DNA of 64,000 nucleotides. Origin: CAWFFV01 sp963814985 (GTDB lineage Bacteria > Chloroflexota > Ktedonobacteria > Ktedonobacterales > Ktedonobacteraceae). The position numbers were made by a program, and so were the translations under genes. Shown here one piece after another: positions 43,341 through 53,620 of the stretch. Location of the stretch: positions 1 through 64,000 of the forward strand of contig CAWFFV010000029.1 of assembly GCA_963814985.1 (NCBI GenBank), in the 5' to 3' direction. The notes under the pieces are model-generated. The model made no database searches, had not been told where the DNA came from, and saw only the letters and a program-made list of their open reading frames with translations. How positions within the stretch are numbered: the first letter of the stretch is position 1; each line of letters begins with the position of its first letter.

Positions 43341-43735
43341 AGGAGGAGGATTCGGCAGAGGATTTGGTGGGGGGTTTGGAAGAGGAGGATTTGGTGGGGG
43401 ATTTGGAATGAGAAAGATTCGGTGCTCCGTTAGTGTACCCCATGGGGATGGGAATGGGGATGGGTGGTTCCCCATTATTGACCACTTTGATGGCAGGTGG
43501 ATTGGGCTACATGATGGGCAGTGGCTCTGCTCAGCAAGCAGCACCACCTCAGCAGACATGGGCCCCACAACCGTATCCGTATCAGGCACCGCCTGCTGCT
43601 CCGCAAGGGGCCGTATCTAGCGACGAAAATGGGAAACTTGCGCAGCTTAAGCTCCTTGCGAACTTACATAAATCAGGTATCCTGGCCGATAATGAATTCG
43701 AGAATGAAAAGCAGAAGATACTGCGTGGGTACTAA
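43333..43735 (+). CDS. Glycine-rich protein with SHOCT domain, one frameshift
   Basis: ATG 43333 follows ggaggag and overlaps the DUF6325 stop. The first 25 residues are repeats of G-F-G-R/G (MPRGGGFGRGFGGGFGRGGF). A frame change near 43,405-43,411, at gagaaaga, is needed to join the second half (FGAPLVYPMGMGMGMGGSPL, LTTLMAGGLGYMMGSGSAQQ, then a P/Q/A-rich stretch). The C-terminus is a SHOCT domain: ENGKLAQLKLLANLHKSGIL, ADNEFENEKQKILRGY, about 30 residues typically at the end of membrane or surface-linked proteins. The shift could be a homopolymer read error. Function unknown. Confidence 0.7.
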
Positions 43736-43742
43736 CCGTGCT

Positions 43743-43785
43743 GTAGAGGGGGTTCTCGTCGCAGGTAGACGGGAACCCCCTCTAC
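43743..43785 (+). terminator. Terminator hairpin of the S2P-SHOCT operon
   Basis: gtagagggggttc (43743-43755) pairs with gaaccccctctac (43773-43785), and the loop can add a cgtc/gacg stem. It begins 8 bases after the stop at 43735. No T run. Confidence 0.65.
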
Positions 43786-44067
43786 CTGCCGGGGGACAAA
43801 GTCCCCTGGTTGAACTTTGATCATCCTATGAAATGTTCTAAAGTATACCCAAAATGGAGGTTGACATAATTATTTCCTATAGCACAAATCGACTGCTGAA
43901 TTATGATCAGTATATCATACTGAGGAAAGGAACAAACGAGAGCCTCAGGGAACCTTTTTCATGCAGATAGCGTCCTTACGGAGAGCAGAGAAAACTCATC
44001 TAGCAGAGAAGAAAACAGATAGAAGCTCACTAGTGAGCTTCAGGCTCTACCCAGAGAGGAGCAATCT
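43786..44067. other. Gap with a palindrome and no supported gene
   Basis: Besides cagtat-atc-atactg (43908-43922), an operator-like short palindrome, nothing is readable. A ribosome site (gaggagcaatct) at the right end serves the next gene. Confidence 0.35.
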
Positions 44068-44623
44068 ATGTCAGTACACCGCGTTGAAACGCCCAGCCAG
44101 CATCCCTTTTCCCCAGGGCGGCAAGTGTTCTGGATAGGGGGAACAGTTGTATTACTCCTTCTTACTACTATCACCGTGTTTGTTAGTAGAGGAGGGTCAC
44201 GCATTTAAAGGAACCTCGAAGGGTCACGACTCAGGGGCCGTGACTGGTAGATCGCTGGCTACTATTACAAACTCAGGCTCGACGAATACACCTGGCTTTA
44301 CGCTGATTATCTCTAACGATGGCAGTGGGACTCTGACCTATGAGCAGGAACGCAAAATATTTCCCGCTGGTACTTTCGCGGCTCAGCAACTGAACGCCAC
44401 GCTGAAAGCGATAGGCGATGTGAGCAGAATTCCACAGCGTAGCTGTATGAAATCGACTTCATTTGGCACAGCTACCACCATTACTTACCAGGGCAAGACC
44501 AGCGGCGACCTCTCATGCCTGAACAACCAGGACACACCTTCGCAGCTTGAACTCAAAAACATAGTACAACAAATGCTAAGTACAATCCCAGAACATATGC
44601 GGTACGGCCCTGCTAACCAGTGA
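44068..44623 (+). CDS. Membrane-anchored extracytoplasmic protein, one frameshift
   Basis: ATG 44068 follows gagaggagcaatct: MSVHRVETPSQHPFSPGRQV, then a single TM helix FWIGGTVVLLLLTTITVFVS. A frame change near 44,195-44,210 joins the rest: FKGTSKGHDSGAVTGRSLAT, NTPGFTLIISNDGSGTLTYE, ERKIFPAGTFAAQQLNATLK, IPQRSCMKSTSFGTATTITY and GKTSGDLSCLNNQD. The part after the anchor is beta-rich with two cysteines that could form a disulfide, consistent with an exposed domain. I do not recognise the family with certainty. Both parts are well preserved. Confidence 0.6.
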
Positions 44624-44672
44624 AATTGGAGGGGAAGGATTGACAATGTCGAGCGCGAAAGTCAAGGATGCA

Positions 44673-45670
44673 TTATTGCATGGAAAACCAGCGGTTATCC
44701 TTCCACAGGAGTTGAGTCGAGACGATAGTGAGAAGAAGTGTCTTGAGCGACGCGAGGACCATGCGTCCACTGGCTCGTGCAGCACATGCAATGACAAACA
44801 CAGAAGCGAGCAGCGTGGGCGGTGTAATATCTTCCCTGAGCAGGAGTGCAGCCCAGAGCAGCGTCAGCACCGGTTGAAGCAACTGTATTTGACCGATGCG
44901 CGCTACTCCACCGATGGCAAGACCTCGATACCAGGCAAAGAACCCAAGAAGCATGCTGATCACGGAGACATAAGCAAAACCGAGCCATGCTGCTGGCTGT
45001 GCCGGGTTTGTGTGCAGATGAAATGAGAAGATGACAGGAAGGACGAGAAATGGTGCCATCAAGACAAGAGCCCAACAAATAACCCGCCGCCGCCTATTTC
45101 TCGTGCCAGTCGTCCTCCTTCTGCATAGCCAATTTCTCCTAATAGAACTGCAAGAAAAAAGGAGTTCGGCAGGTTGAAGCTGCCCTGCTCCTTGTGAGAT
45201 GGCAAAGAACAGAACCGCAAGAGCACCTACATAGAAGTCACCCAGAAGAACCTGGATGGTCGCTTACCCGCATCGTACTACAGCCATGACCGCTGTCGCA
45301 GCAGGAAGAAGCCCGGTGACAACCGCTCCGTGGGAAGCTGGAAGACTTTGCATTGCAAGCGAAGAGAAGAGAGGAAAGCCAACGACAACTCCAATAGCAA
45401 CCACCACGAGTCCAGGCCAATGACGACGTGCAGGCAGTGGCTCACGCCGAATGACGAGAAGCAGGAGCGCCAAAATTGCTGCAACAAGGGCACGTCCAAG
45501 ACCAACAACAGTCCCTCCCAGGAGCGCGTCAGGCAGAGACGAGTCGCAGGAAGAGTGAAACTAAAGCAAAGGACACCAATGCTTCCCATCAAGAAACCTT
45601 TGGTCTGATGTGGGGTACCACGGAATAGAGGCATCTTCATCTCGATCACGCTTTCTTTTTGCTGAAACAA
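44673..45670 (-). pseudogene. DMT/EamA-family transporter, broken by several frameshifts
   Basis: Readable pieces in changing frames: MFQQKESVIEMKMPLFRGTP, GFLMGSIGVLCFSFTLPATR, LLLVIRREPLPARRHWPGLV, VVAIGVVVGFPLFSSLAMQS, GAVVTGLLPAATAVMAVV, GDFYVGALAVLFFAISQGAG-like, FAYVSVISMLLGFFAWYRGL, GGVARIGQIQLLQPVLTLLW. This is the ten-TM drug/metabolite transporter fold (two EamA halves, with the second-half signature GGVARIGQIQLLQPVLTLLWA). At least four shifts prevent translation as one protein. It could be a real pseudogene, since gene density is otherwise normal around it, or have clustered read errors. No neighbour suggests a substrate. Confidence 0.75.
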
Positions 45671-45888
45671 CTACAATAGAAGAACACATTCCATGATAAG
45701 AGAATGTTACTGCCTTGTCCACTAAAGAAAGAATTTTTGTGATTTATTCTTATTTAGTGAAAAAGAAGAGAGTACATTTATCGTCAATTCATCAAAGGAA
45801 ATATAAAAATGCTATCATCCCAATGATATCTAAACATAATGAGTGGAGTGAATAGCACTTTCGCAAAAACATTGGAGGAGAGAACCGT

Positions 45889-46278
45889 ATGAGAACTTTT
45901 ACCGTGACAACTCGCCAGAAAGACCAGGTTATAGACATTACTGATATCATCGAAAATTATTTGCAGGAAGAAAAGAATGCGGATGGTCTCTGTTCACTCT
46001 TTGTTGCCCATACGACCTGTGCGATTACAGCCGCCGATTTAGATCCCGGCACCGACCTTGACCTGCTTGATGCTTTGCGTCAACTTCTCCCACTAATCTC
46101 TTATCGCCACCCGCATGACCCTTCCCATACACCGGATCATATCCTTTCCACTATCATCGGTCCGTCCCTTGTGGTCCCTTACGCAAAGCATCAATTGCTC
46201 CTGGGAACGTGGCAGCGCATTATCCTTGTCGAGTTTGATGGGCCACGACGCCGCACCATGCATATGTCCACATTTTAG
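45889..46278 (+). CDS. YjbQ-family protein (UPF0047)
   Basis: A 129-residue protein after ttggaggagagaaccgt: MRTFTVTTRQKDQVIDITDI. The family core SLFVAHTTCAITAADLDPGT, the DLLDALRQLLP helix, YRHPHDPSHTPDHILSTIIG, PSLVVPYAKHQLLLGTWQRI and ILVEFDGPRRRTMHM is complete. Some members show secondary thiamine-phosphate synthase activity when overproduced; the physiological role is not settled. It is small, cytoplasmic and stands alone, with no thiamine genes in the window. Confidence 0.93.
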   Translation: MRTFTVTTRQKDQVIDITDIIENYLQEEKNADGLCSLFVAHTTCAITAADLDPGTDLDLLDALRQLLPLISYRHPHDPSHTPDHILSTIIGPSLVVPYAKHQLLLGTWQRIILVEFDGPRRRTMHMSTF

Positions 46279-46434
46279 AGGGAGTCACGGCCAGAGACCA
46301 TCTTGCTATTTCCCATGACGTTTCTCTTCTGACTCCCCAGTTTGACAGGGTCATGCGGAGTGGTGCGTCAACGACGCATAACGTTTCTGTAGGCTCCCCA
46401 CAACTTTTACAAGCAAGGAAAGACCTCTTCAGTC

Positions 46435-47070
46435 TTATGGATTCAAACGAAATGGTGGGTATTGGTCAGTGGCCAGGATGAATGCATAGGCAATGACCCG
46501 ATTATGCCAGCGGAAGACACCCTCCACGAAATTAAAGAGTCCCCGCGGATAGTGCCCGGTGAACAGAATGGCGAACCAGGCGATAATTATTACCACGAAC
46601 GCAGCAATCTCCAAGAAGGCAAGTACGATGAAGTGAGGGAGAGCCAGTAACCACTTGACCAGTGGTAGCCACCGGTTGAGATCATGCTCTGCATCTGGAT
46701 AAGGGATATTCAGGTGCACCGACTGCTCTTCATCTGTGGATGGATAATGGTCATCCATGAGTGCGAGGTATGCTGCGATTCGGTTCAAGAAGCGTAGCAA
46801 TGCGCAATTCCAGTCGAACCACCAGCGAGGATACTTCTGCCGGAATAGGATCATCAGTAGGGGAGCCAGGAATAACAGGCCACTAATGCCAATCACAACA
46901 ACAACGGACCTGTGATCATTCGGTGTCGATTGCCCACTTCCTCCAATGAGGGTTGCCAGTACAATCAAGATAGGAATGGCCACGAAGATGCGAAAGAATG
47001 TGGTTAGCCGGTTGAGTGTCCGATCGGGGTAATCGATCGAGAATCGCACTGGATATAGCGTTTGTTGCAT
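46435..47070 (-). CDS. DUF4389 membrane protein
   Basis: A 211-residue protein: MQQTLYPVRFSIDYPDRTLN, with the family features YPxRxSRLTTFFRIFxAIP at the N-terminus and KWLLALPHFIVLAFLEIAAF, FAILFTGHYPRGLFNFVEGV, FRWHNRVIAYAFILATDQYP near the end. Four TM helices (residues 22-40, 55-75, 140-165, 170-190). DUF4389 proteins are small integral membrane proteins of unknown function, common in Actinobacteria and Chloroflexota. The gene is complete and apparently monocistronic. Confidence 0.88.
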   Translation of the reverse strand: MQQTLYPVRFSIDYPDRTLNRLTTFFRIFVAIPILIVLATLIGGSGQSTPNDHRSVVVVIGISGLLFLAPLLMILFRQKYPRWWFDWNCALLRFLNRIAAYLALMDDHYPSTDEEQSVHLNIPYPDAEHDLNRWLPLVKWLLALPHFIVLAFLEIAAFVVIIIAWFAILFTGHYPRGLFNFVEGVFRWHNRVIAYAFILATDQYPPFRLNP

Positions 47071-47277
47071 AACTTCACAAAACGTCCTTTCAGGAAGCCC
47101 TACGGCTTTAGCCAGGGGAGGAATGAAAGGCTCCCGCTAACGTCTACAACTCTTCGATACCAATGGTTATATTATAATATACGAGTAAAAAGATCATTTT
47201 GTTATACTTACTGCTGCCAAGGAAAGCACCACTCCAAAAACTGCGTACTCAGTGTTGTGCGCCGCTTGCCTGATTGG

Positions 47278-50200
47278 CTAACTTTCCTCGAAGCTATGAC
47301 TCTCAAAACGCAGCGTACGACAATTCTCCATGACTATTCTCTCGATATGCTCTGGTACACCGTTGGGTAGATCGGCCTGAATTTCGAGGGTGACCTGCAC
47401 TCTGGCTCCATACAGGCTGGTCAGGTGCTTCACAACCTCTTCCATAATCTGGCCGGCATCTTTTGCCATGAGACGTTCATTGAGCTTTACTGATCCATAG
47501 AAACGGTGTAACTGTGGCTCTTCGGCTATGGGTGTAGTTACAGCCACAGGAAAGGGTGTCGGTGTGCCGGGTACGACACTTTGCTCATCCGTTCTGACCA
47601 TACTCGACCCACCACGCTCACGTACAACTGGATCTGGTCTGACAGATCCTTCGCTATAAGCCAGCGACGTTGCAGCGGCTATGGGCTGTCGTGTGGCAAC
47701 TATGGCAGCAGCGTCAGCCGCTATCTGTGCAGCCGCCACATCCGGCTTGACGAGCAACGTCTCGGCATTGAGGACAACATTTACCAATTGTCCTGCCCGC
47801 AGACCGAGGTAACGATGGCGCTCTGCATCCCAGCTATCTGCGTAGGCAAAGGTTTCACGTTCCCACGATAATGCCTGTGCCCCATCACGTATGGCAGCAA
47901 GAAGCACATCTGTGTTTTTCAGGCGCGGCAGGTAGACATATTTTGCAAAGTTCTCAGCGAGTTCTTTGATACTGACATGGTTTCCACGCCACAAAGGGAT
48001 ACGATCCAGTTCCCGGCGTAAGAATGTTCCGGCAAACTGAGTGATGAGCATCTCTTCAGAGCGCAACCTACGACTGACATTCATGGCTAAGGGACTTTGT
48101 GGTTGTAGTTTGATCTCCTGTAGATCCACCTGCACACTCTTAGGATCTTGTTGATCAGGCACAAGCAACCAGACATAGGTTTCGGGAATGCGGGCTTTAA
48201 CTGTCTCATCAGCGTGAGCATGCTTGGTCTTGACCTGATTTCGCTGAGCGGTATCCAAATTGAGGGATTGTAGCTCGCTTTCCTCATAGATAGATTTCCA
48301 GGCCAGATACTGCCGCACACCCTGTTTTAGATCTTCCAGGCGTGTACGGTCTGCTGCAAGAAATACTAGCGCATTACGATAGCTACGTGGGATATTCCCA
48401 CGCCGGTCGAGGATTTTCATGGCATCTTGCTTTGCCAGACTCTTCTGGTCGCGTAAGGCATGGGTAAGATGAGGCTTGAGCAAGACGAGCCGTACAGAGG
48501 TGTCATCATCGACGATATCTGCACCAGAGGAGGGACATATATGCACCCGGCCAAATTCACCACGTGTGTTCTGCTCAGGTTTCAGGCGTCGCTCGATCTC
48601 TTCAAAGACGGCATCATCATCCAATTGTGCTGCACGATCCTGGGCAAGGCGTGTAACGCTTGGCTGTGTTGCATACCAGTAGCGTTGCCCTTCAAGATAT
48701 AAATGCGTCGATTGATCAGAAAGACGACGCAGGGCATCACCAAAAGTTGCTGTGCTTTCGCCGGGCTGGACGCAGCCAAGCTTGATCTGACTATCAGTCA
48801 GGCCTTTGTTTGGCTTACGTGGGTTTGGTGCAGAGCCAAGATAGATGGTACGGGTCACACGACGACAGGCTGAGTAACGGCCAAGATTTGCATTATCCTG
48901 GTCAAGCCGCAGGGGCAGCGAGTGAGGCCCATCCACATCTTTCTCGATCACCGGTACCCAGTTGTCTTCCATATAGCGTGTCAGTTCAAACTGAACATGT
49001 GTTTTGTCTATCGGCACGGTTGCTGGCATAATCAGCAGGTTGGCATCTTGCCGTTCCCATAGAGCGTGCACCACAGCAGCCATTAAGCGCAAAACACCAC
49101 GAGTACGCTGGAACTTTTCGAGACTGGACCAATCGTTGTAGAGGCGATCAAAGAGTTCGGGGTGGATAGGGTATGAGTTCTTGATACGTCGCTCATAATC
49201 GGACTCACGGCACTCTGCCGGAAATTCTTGTGGCTGACTACGATAGAAGTCGGCAAAGGTTTTAGCTACAGCATCACGGGCGGCGAAAAGATCAGGTTGT
49301 GTGATAGGTTGGAAGAGCCTGCGCCGCACAATCTCAAAGCCTTCCTCTGCATCAGCAGGTCGCCAGGGTGATTCTACGCGCCCAAAGATATTCTTGAGCC
49401 GCACAGCAGCCTCACGCCCACCCTCGCCCCCAACTTCCGTATCGGAGGCGGGTATCGTTGCTACCACCAGCGTTTGTGGTGAGGCTTTTGCCGCTTCGGT
49501 GAGTGCCTGGGCAAAGCTCAGGTTGGCATCAAAAGATCCCGCAGGCAGACCACTGATGCCATAGAGTTGTCGCACATAGACAACCCATTCATCGATGAGT
49601 ATAAGGCATGGTCCTGCACTGGTAAAGAGTTCGCGCAATACTTCAGAGCCGGGACTGACTCCCTGTCGATCCGCCTCAGCCACCATGGCAAAACCATCCT
49701 TGCCAAGCAGTTGCCAGGCCAATTCACCCCACATGGTGTTGACGGTACAGCCATCAGGTTTGGTATCAGACTGACCAGGGGAGAGCGCATAACCGACCAG
49801 GACCGCACGCCGTGCCTGTGGAGGTCGGGAGTTACCCGCTGCCGTTAGCACTGGTTCTATCCCAACCAGATCATCTACAGGCGCACCCGAAAACAGATGA
49901 TACAATGCCAGCAGTGAGTGTGTTTTGCCCCCACCAAAATTGGTTTGCAGATCAACAACGGGATCTCCTCCCGTACCACTGAGGCGTTGTAATGCTCCTG
50001 TGAGAAGTAGTCGTAATCCATTGGTAAGGAAGGTACGCAAGAAGAAGTCACGGGGTATACGGTATTCATCTGAGCCACTACCACGATGCACCTGTCCCAG
50101 ATCTGCGGCAAACTCGGCAAGTTGATAGCGCCCGGAGGCAACATCGGGCTGTGGAGTTATAATCTCGCGCCAGGAACGTAACCCCACAGCAGGTTGCCCA

Positions 50201-50682
50201 CCGATGGGTGCTACTGCGACCTTGCGTGTCTCATTGCGTGCCTGCTCCTCAAAGCGATAACGTAATAATTCCTGCTTCTGCCGTTCGATCTCGCTGGCCT
50301 GGGGAGCAGCGGAGATTGCAGCCAGGAGGCGTTGGATACTATCAAGCGCACGATAGGTATCATCTGCCGTAAACACCTCTTGATGTGCCCATTTATTGCG
50401 TGTCTCACGCAGTTCACTCACCATTGAACGCTCAGCGTGACCAAGAACATTTTTAAATACTTTGGGCCACAGGTCCCACATGATTGTAAGCAACACCTGT
50501 GTATCCCAGGAAGGCTCTCCATTGCGAGCCGTTGTCATCTGATAGTCCCGCAGATTAGCTGCAGCTTCCTGGAGCCAGCATGTACCATGGGCGGACTGCA
50601 TTTCGCGCTCAATAAAAGGCTGAAGTCCAGTATTGAGTATCTCTAAGGCCCTTCCTACACGATCACGATTACTCTGAGACAT
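47278..50682 (-). CDS. HEPN-DUF499 ATPase, putative anti-phage protein
   Basis: A 1,134-residue protein starting after ggagataaaaaagaga. Residues 1-140 resemble a Swt1-type HEPN domain (VGRALEILNTGLQPFIEREM, LGHAERSMVSELRETRNKWA, with the R-x4-H-like ending RNKWAH that marks HEPN ribonucleases). The large DUF499 region has an ATPase P-loop around residue 250 (TNFGGGKTHSLLALYHLF) and Walker B near 370 (CLILIDEWVVY). A distal domain (PYLGLRAGQLVNVVLNAET) and an acidic tail follow. The gene is intact, unlike its partners. DUF499 genes are found with DUF1156 methyltransferases and SNF2-like helicases in defence islands, so a role in phage restriction is likely; nuclease activity of the HEPN part is inferred. 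Confidence 0.85.
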   Translation of the reverse strand: MSQSNRDRVGRALEILNTGLQPFIEREMQSAHGTCWLQEAAANLRDYQMTTARNGEPSWDTQVLLTIMWDLWPKVFKNVLGHAERSMVSELRETRNKWAHQEVFTADDTYRALDSIQRLLAAISAAPQASEIERQKQELLRYRFEEQARNETRKVAVAPIGGQPAVGLRSWREIITPQPDVASGRYQLAEFAADLGQVHRGSGSDEYRIPRDFFLRTFLTNGLRLLLTGALQRLSGTGGDPVVDLQTNFGGGKTHSLLALYHLFSGAPVDDLVGIEPVLTAAGNSRPPQARRAVLVGYALSPGQSDTKPDGCTVNTMWGELAWQLLGKDGFAMVAEADRQGVSPGSEVLRELFTSAGPCLILIDEWVVYVRQLYGISGLPAGSFDANLSFAQALTEAAKASPQTLVVATIPASDTEVGGEGGREAAVRLKNIFGRVESPWRPADAEEGFEIVRRRLFQPITQPDLFAARDAVAKTFADFYRSQPQEFPAECRESDYERRIKNSYPIHPELFDRLYNDWSSLEKFQRTRGVLRLMAAVVHALWERQDANLLIMPATVPIDKTHVQFELTRYMEDNWVPVIEKDVDGPHSLPLRLDQDNANLGRYSACRRVTRTIYLGSAPNPRKPNKGLTDSQIKLGCVQPGESTATFGDALRRLSDQSTHLYLEGQRYWYATQPSVTRLAQDRAAQLDDDAVFEEIERRLKPEQNTRGEFGRVHICPSSGADIVDDDTSVRLVLLKPHLTHALRDQKSLAKQDAMKILDRRGNIPRSYRNALVFLAADRTRLEDLKQGVRQYLAWKSIYEESELQSLNLDTAQRNQVKTKHAHADETVKARIPETYVWLLVPDQQDPKSVQVDLQEIKLQPQSPLAMNVSRRLRSEEMLITQFAGTFLRRELDRIPLWRGNHVSIKELAENFAKYVYLPRLKNTDVLLAAIRDGAQALSWERETFAYADSWDAERHRYLGLRAGQLVNVVLNAETLLVKPDVAAAQIAADAAAIVATRQPIAAATSLAYSEGSVRPDPVVRERGGSSMVRTDEQSVVPGTPTPFPVAVTTPIAEEPQLHRFYGSVKLNERLMAKDAGQIMEEVVKHLTSLYGARVQVTLEIQADLPNGVPEHIERIVMENCRTLRFESHSFEES

Positions 50683-50702
50683 TCTCTTTTTTATCTCCTA
50701 TT

Positions 50703-50726
50703 CGGGCTTGTAAGCCGCGTCCCTAC
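50703..50726 (-). repeat. Dispersed repeat, copy 2
   Basis: cgggcttgtaagccgcgtccctac, one of the 24-base family seen at 38632. It fills most of the 40-base gap between the methyltransferase stop and the DUF499 start and overlaps the stop codon. Confidence 0.8.
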
Positions 50727-53439
50727 ACCTTTGTGCCATTCACTTCCGACCAGGAGAGCGCCAGACTATTGTAGGCCAGGGCTTCCTGTGCCCAGTTCTT
50801 ACGCTCACACACTGTGTAGAGCCGATATGCCAGATCACGTACGCATTCCGCAAAATCTCCTACTTGGTGCCGGATCTCACTCACCCCCTGCTCTCCCTTG
50901 CCAGCCATCAGAGCATGGATCATGCGTTGCGTCACTTCCCATACTGTCAGGTGAGGCATCGTTTGCGGGTTCCATTGTGCAGAAAGCTCTTCGCGTTTGA
51001 GCAAGCGTACCTTCCCCACCTTTGCTTCTATCAAGCCGGCATCGACCATCGTTTGCACGGTTGTATTCTTGGCCCTGGAGAGCGTTTCTGCGTGCCCATA
51101 GGCACCCTCACCCATGGCATACTCCTCAAACCAGGCAATCGCCCAGCGTGTCTCGACATCATAATCCCCTTCTTGCTCAGCCAGTACTTCATCAAGCGTG
51201 CGATTTATTAATTGCAATGCAGTACGCACACTCAGTGGTGTCCCATCTGCCTCGACGACGCTACTATAGCGCGAGTAGGCTGCCATGCCAGGACCAATGC
51301 TGGCTTGAGCCAGATCGACGGGGGCAATACTGCCATGTTGCAAGTTTTTGAGAGCAGAGGGTAACTCTGTCCTGAGCGCGTTAAGGAATTGACGGCGGGT
51401 TACGACATGCGCATCTATTGGGCGTGGACGACAAACTAACAGAATGGAGGAGGCAAGGGCATTGGAACAGCGCGCTCTGGCTCTGCCAGGGCTTTCGGTG
51501 CGTATAGGCCAGGTTCCAGTAGTTGTAAAGCCAGCTTTAATCAGTCCTTCTAACATCGTTTCCCATCCTGTAGAGGCCGTACCTGCCAGCGTGCTATCAA
51601 CCCCTCATTATCCGATTCGGTCTGCTTAAAGGCATAATATATTGTCAGGGGATAATCGGGGTGTTGTATGACTCGTATACGCTCAAAAGCCTTCTCCAGA
51701 CCTGTCTCAAAGAAGTGCTGAGCTTTACTCTTCTTCCCGTCAAAGCGGAATGGTGTTGCTACCAACTCCTGTGTTTTGGGGACGAGCATGGTCCCAAATA
51801 AGTCAGGGTAAATTCTATGGAGAGAGCGGCGTAGCCACACATAAAAGAAGTCTGCAAGGTCCGCATAACCAATGTTGTCGTAATAGGGTGGGTCAGTAGA
51901 AATAAGTGCGTAGCCAATCCCATTCACAGCCGTCGCATCCCGTTGTTCACACACACCCTGGACCGTTCCAGGTAGAGACTGAATAGCCTCTACAATGCGT
52001 TCGATAAACATGCTCACATTGCCACCCGCATCACTAAACGGATTAGCTTCGGCAAAATCCCAAATCATAGAAATGGCCTGACGAGCGAACGTCTCACGCA
52101 ATGCTCCCCGATCACTCATCCAGCTACAGAGGGACGACCAGAGATTTGCACCTTTATCCACAGCAAACGCCAGATATGTTGCCACTGCATCAGCGTAGTG
52201 GGTAGCATCCCTTCGAGGGAAAGCATCATGTAATACCTTCTCTCGCATTTCTTGCACCAGATCACTGAATGTTGTGAGAGCTACAAGCTGGCGAGAGGTA
52301 AAGAGATCCCGATGTTTTGTCATACCATAAAGCTGGACACGAAACCCAAGGGCTTGCTCTGGTAAATCGGTATCAGGCACTTCTGTCGGATGAGCCATAG
52401 TAGCTGTGGTGATATGTTTCTCATCGGGTGAAAGATACACACGTCCTTCCGGCCTTTCGGCAACGATGGCTATGAGTTGTGCGCCTATCCTCCCAACTTT
52501 TCCTTCATTTCTGATGTAATCAAAATGTACAGATGTGCTACATGCAATACATCTTGCACCTTGCCTGTTCACCGTACCAGGCGGGATATTCCCCTTCTCA
52601 GTCCTGACACAAAAGCTAATCGCAGGTGGCGTCGTAGCATAATCAATCTGTGGCTCAACCCATGTGTCATATTTCTTGGCAAGCCACCATTCGCTGGTCA
52701 GGGTCATCTGTGTCCCACAAGCAGGGTTGGGACAGATAACAGTGCGTGCCCATAACCAGGCTATCACTGTAGCTTCACCTCCACCATATTCCCTGGGAAG
52801 AGTGGCCTTTGGATACAGGTGCCCAATGCGTCGCTCTGCCTCATCACGCATCCACTTCCCATAGTAGCGGATATCGTCAGCAAGCCCTTGCGCACCCTGC
52901 CAATCACGCAGCAGCAAAGATCTCTTTACCTCTGGATTCACAGGAGGACATCCTGCAAATTTCGCGGGAATCTCGATCAATGCTTTGTTAATCAGCACCG
53001 CAACGGGGTTAAGATCACTGGCATGCGCTTCTAGGCCAAGCCGTTGCGCTTCGAGTGGAATGGAGCCACCACCACAGAAGGGGTCAAGGACAGAAGGAGG
53101 GTTGTTATCGCTGGCTGACTTGCGAATTTCTGCATGTGCTCTGGCTAACACATCCTCATTGGTGGAATTCTCCCAGGTGATCAATTGCTCGATCAATTGA
53201 AATAAGCGTAGACGCTCCCGCTCCTGATCCTGCTCTGTTGGAAACTCCTCTGGATGCTCTGAAGGATCATCCACCAGTGACGCAAACAGCACCGCTCGAC
53301 ATGTTGCCAGAGGTTTGCGTGACCACCACAGGTGCAATGTGGAGGGATGACCATGCCGAATGGATTTTTCACGAGTGGAGGCTTTATTGATCGCATCGAG
53401 TGGTAGGGCGACCTCGATGAGTTTCTTGCGCATGGTCAT
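50723..53439 (-). CDS. DUF1156 DNA methyltransferase, copy 1, one frameshift
   Basis: ATG 53439 follows aaggaggtatctcc. About 905 codons. DUF1156 N-terminus: MTMRKKLIEVALPLDAINKA, REKSIRHGHPSTLHLWWSRK, PLATCRAVLFASLVDDPSEH. SAM-binding motif I: SVLDPFCGGGSIPLEAQRLG. Catalytic motif: STDPPYYDNIGYADLADFFY (DPPY of amino-methyltransferases). A zinc-ribbon-like insert has CPNPACGTQM and CIACSTSV. One frame change near 51,590 separates the last 275 residues (MLEGLIKAGFTTTGTWPIRT, GAYGHAETLSRAKNTTVQTM). It should methylate adenine or cytosine in DNA and mark self DNA for the system. Second gene after copy 2 in the operon, followed by DUF499. Confidence 0.85.
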
Positions 53440-53478
53440 ATGGAGATACCTCCTTATCCGTACGGACATGTTTTAACC

Positions 53479-53502
53479 GTAGGGGCGCAGTTTACAAGCC
53501 CG
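53479..53502 (-). repeat. Dispersed repeat, copy 3 (inverted)
   Basis: The plus strand reads gtaggggcgcagtttacaag plus cccg; the minus strand matches copies 1 and 2 with one or two changes. It lies 40 bases upstream of the copy 1 methyltransferase start. Confidence 0.75.
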
Positions 53503-53551
53503 TCCCCGCATCACACGTAAAATATCACCCTTCACGTGTTATTGTGATAAT

Positions 53552-53585
53552 GGGTATGGGCGCGGTTGTACAACCGCCCCTACCC
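53552..53585. repeat. Palindromic relative of the dispersed repeat
   Basis: gggta, gggcg and ggttgt on the left pair with acaacc, gcccc and taccc on the right with small mismatches, giving an extended hairpin. It lies in the gap between the two methyltransferase copies, together with copy 3. Confidence 0.6.
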
Positions 53586-53620
53586 GTTGCTTTGCCTCCA
53601 CAAAAAACATTCCAATGCAC

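Noticed and set aside
43393..43425. Programmed ribosomal frameshift in the SHOCT gene
   Set aside because: Other genes in the window have similar single-base breaks, so a read error is the simpler account; kept only as a low-interest finding.
47278..50682. Naming the defence operon as DISARM or BREX
   Set aside because: No DUF1998 (DrmB), PLD (DrmC), PglZ, BrxL or BrxC-like gene is seen; DUF499 is not a core gene of either as I know them.
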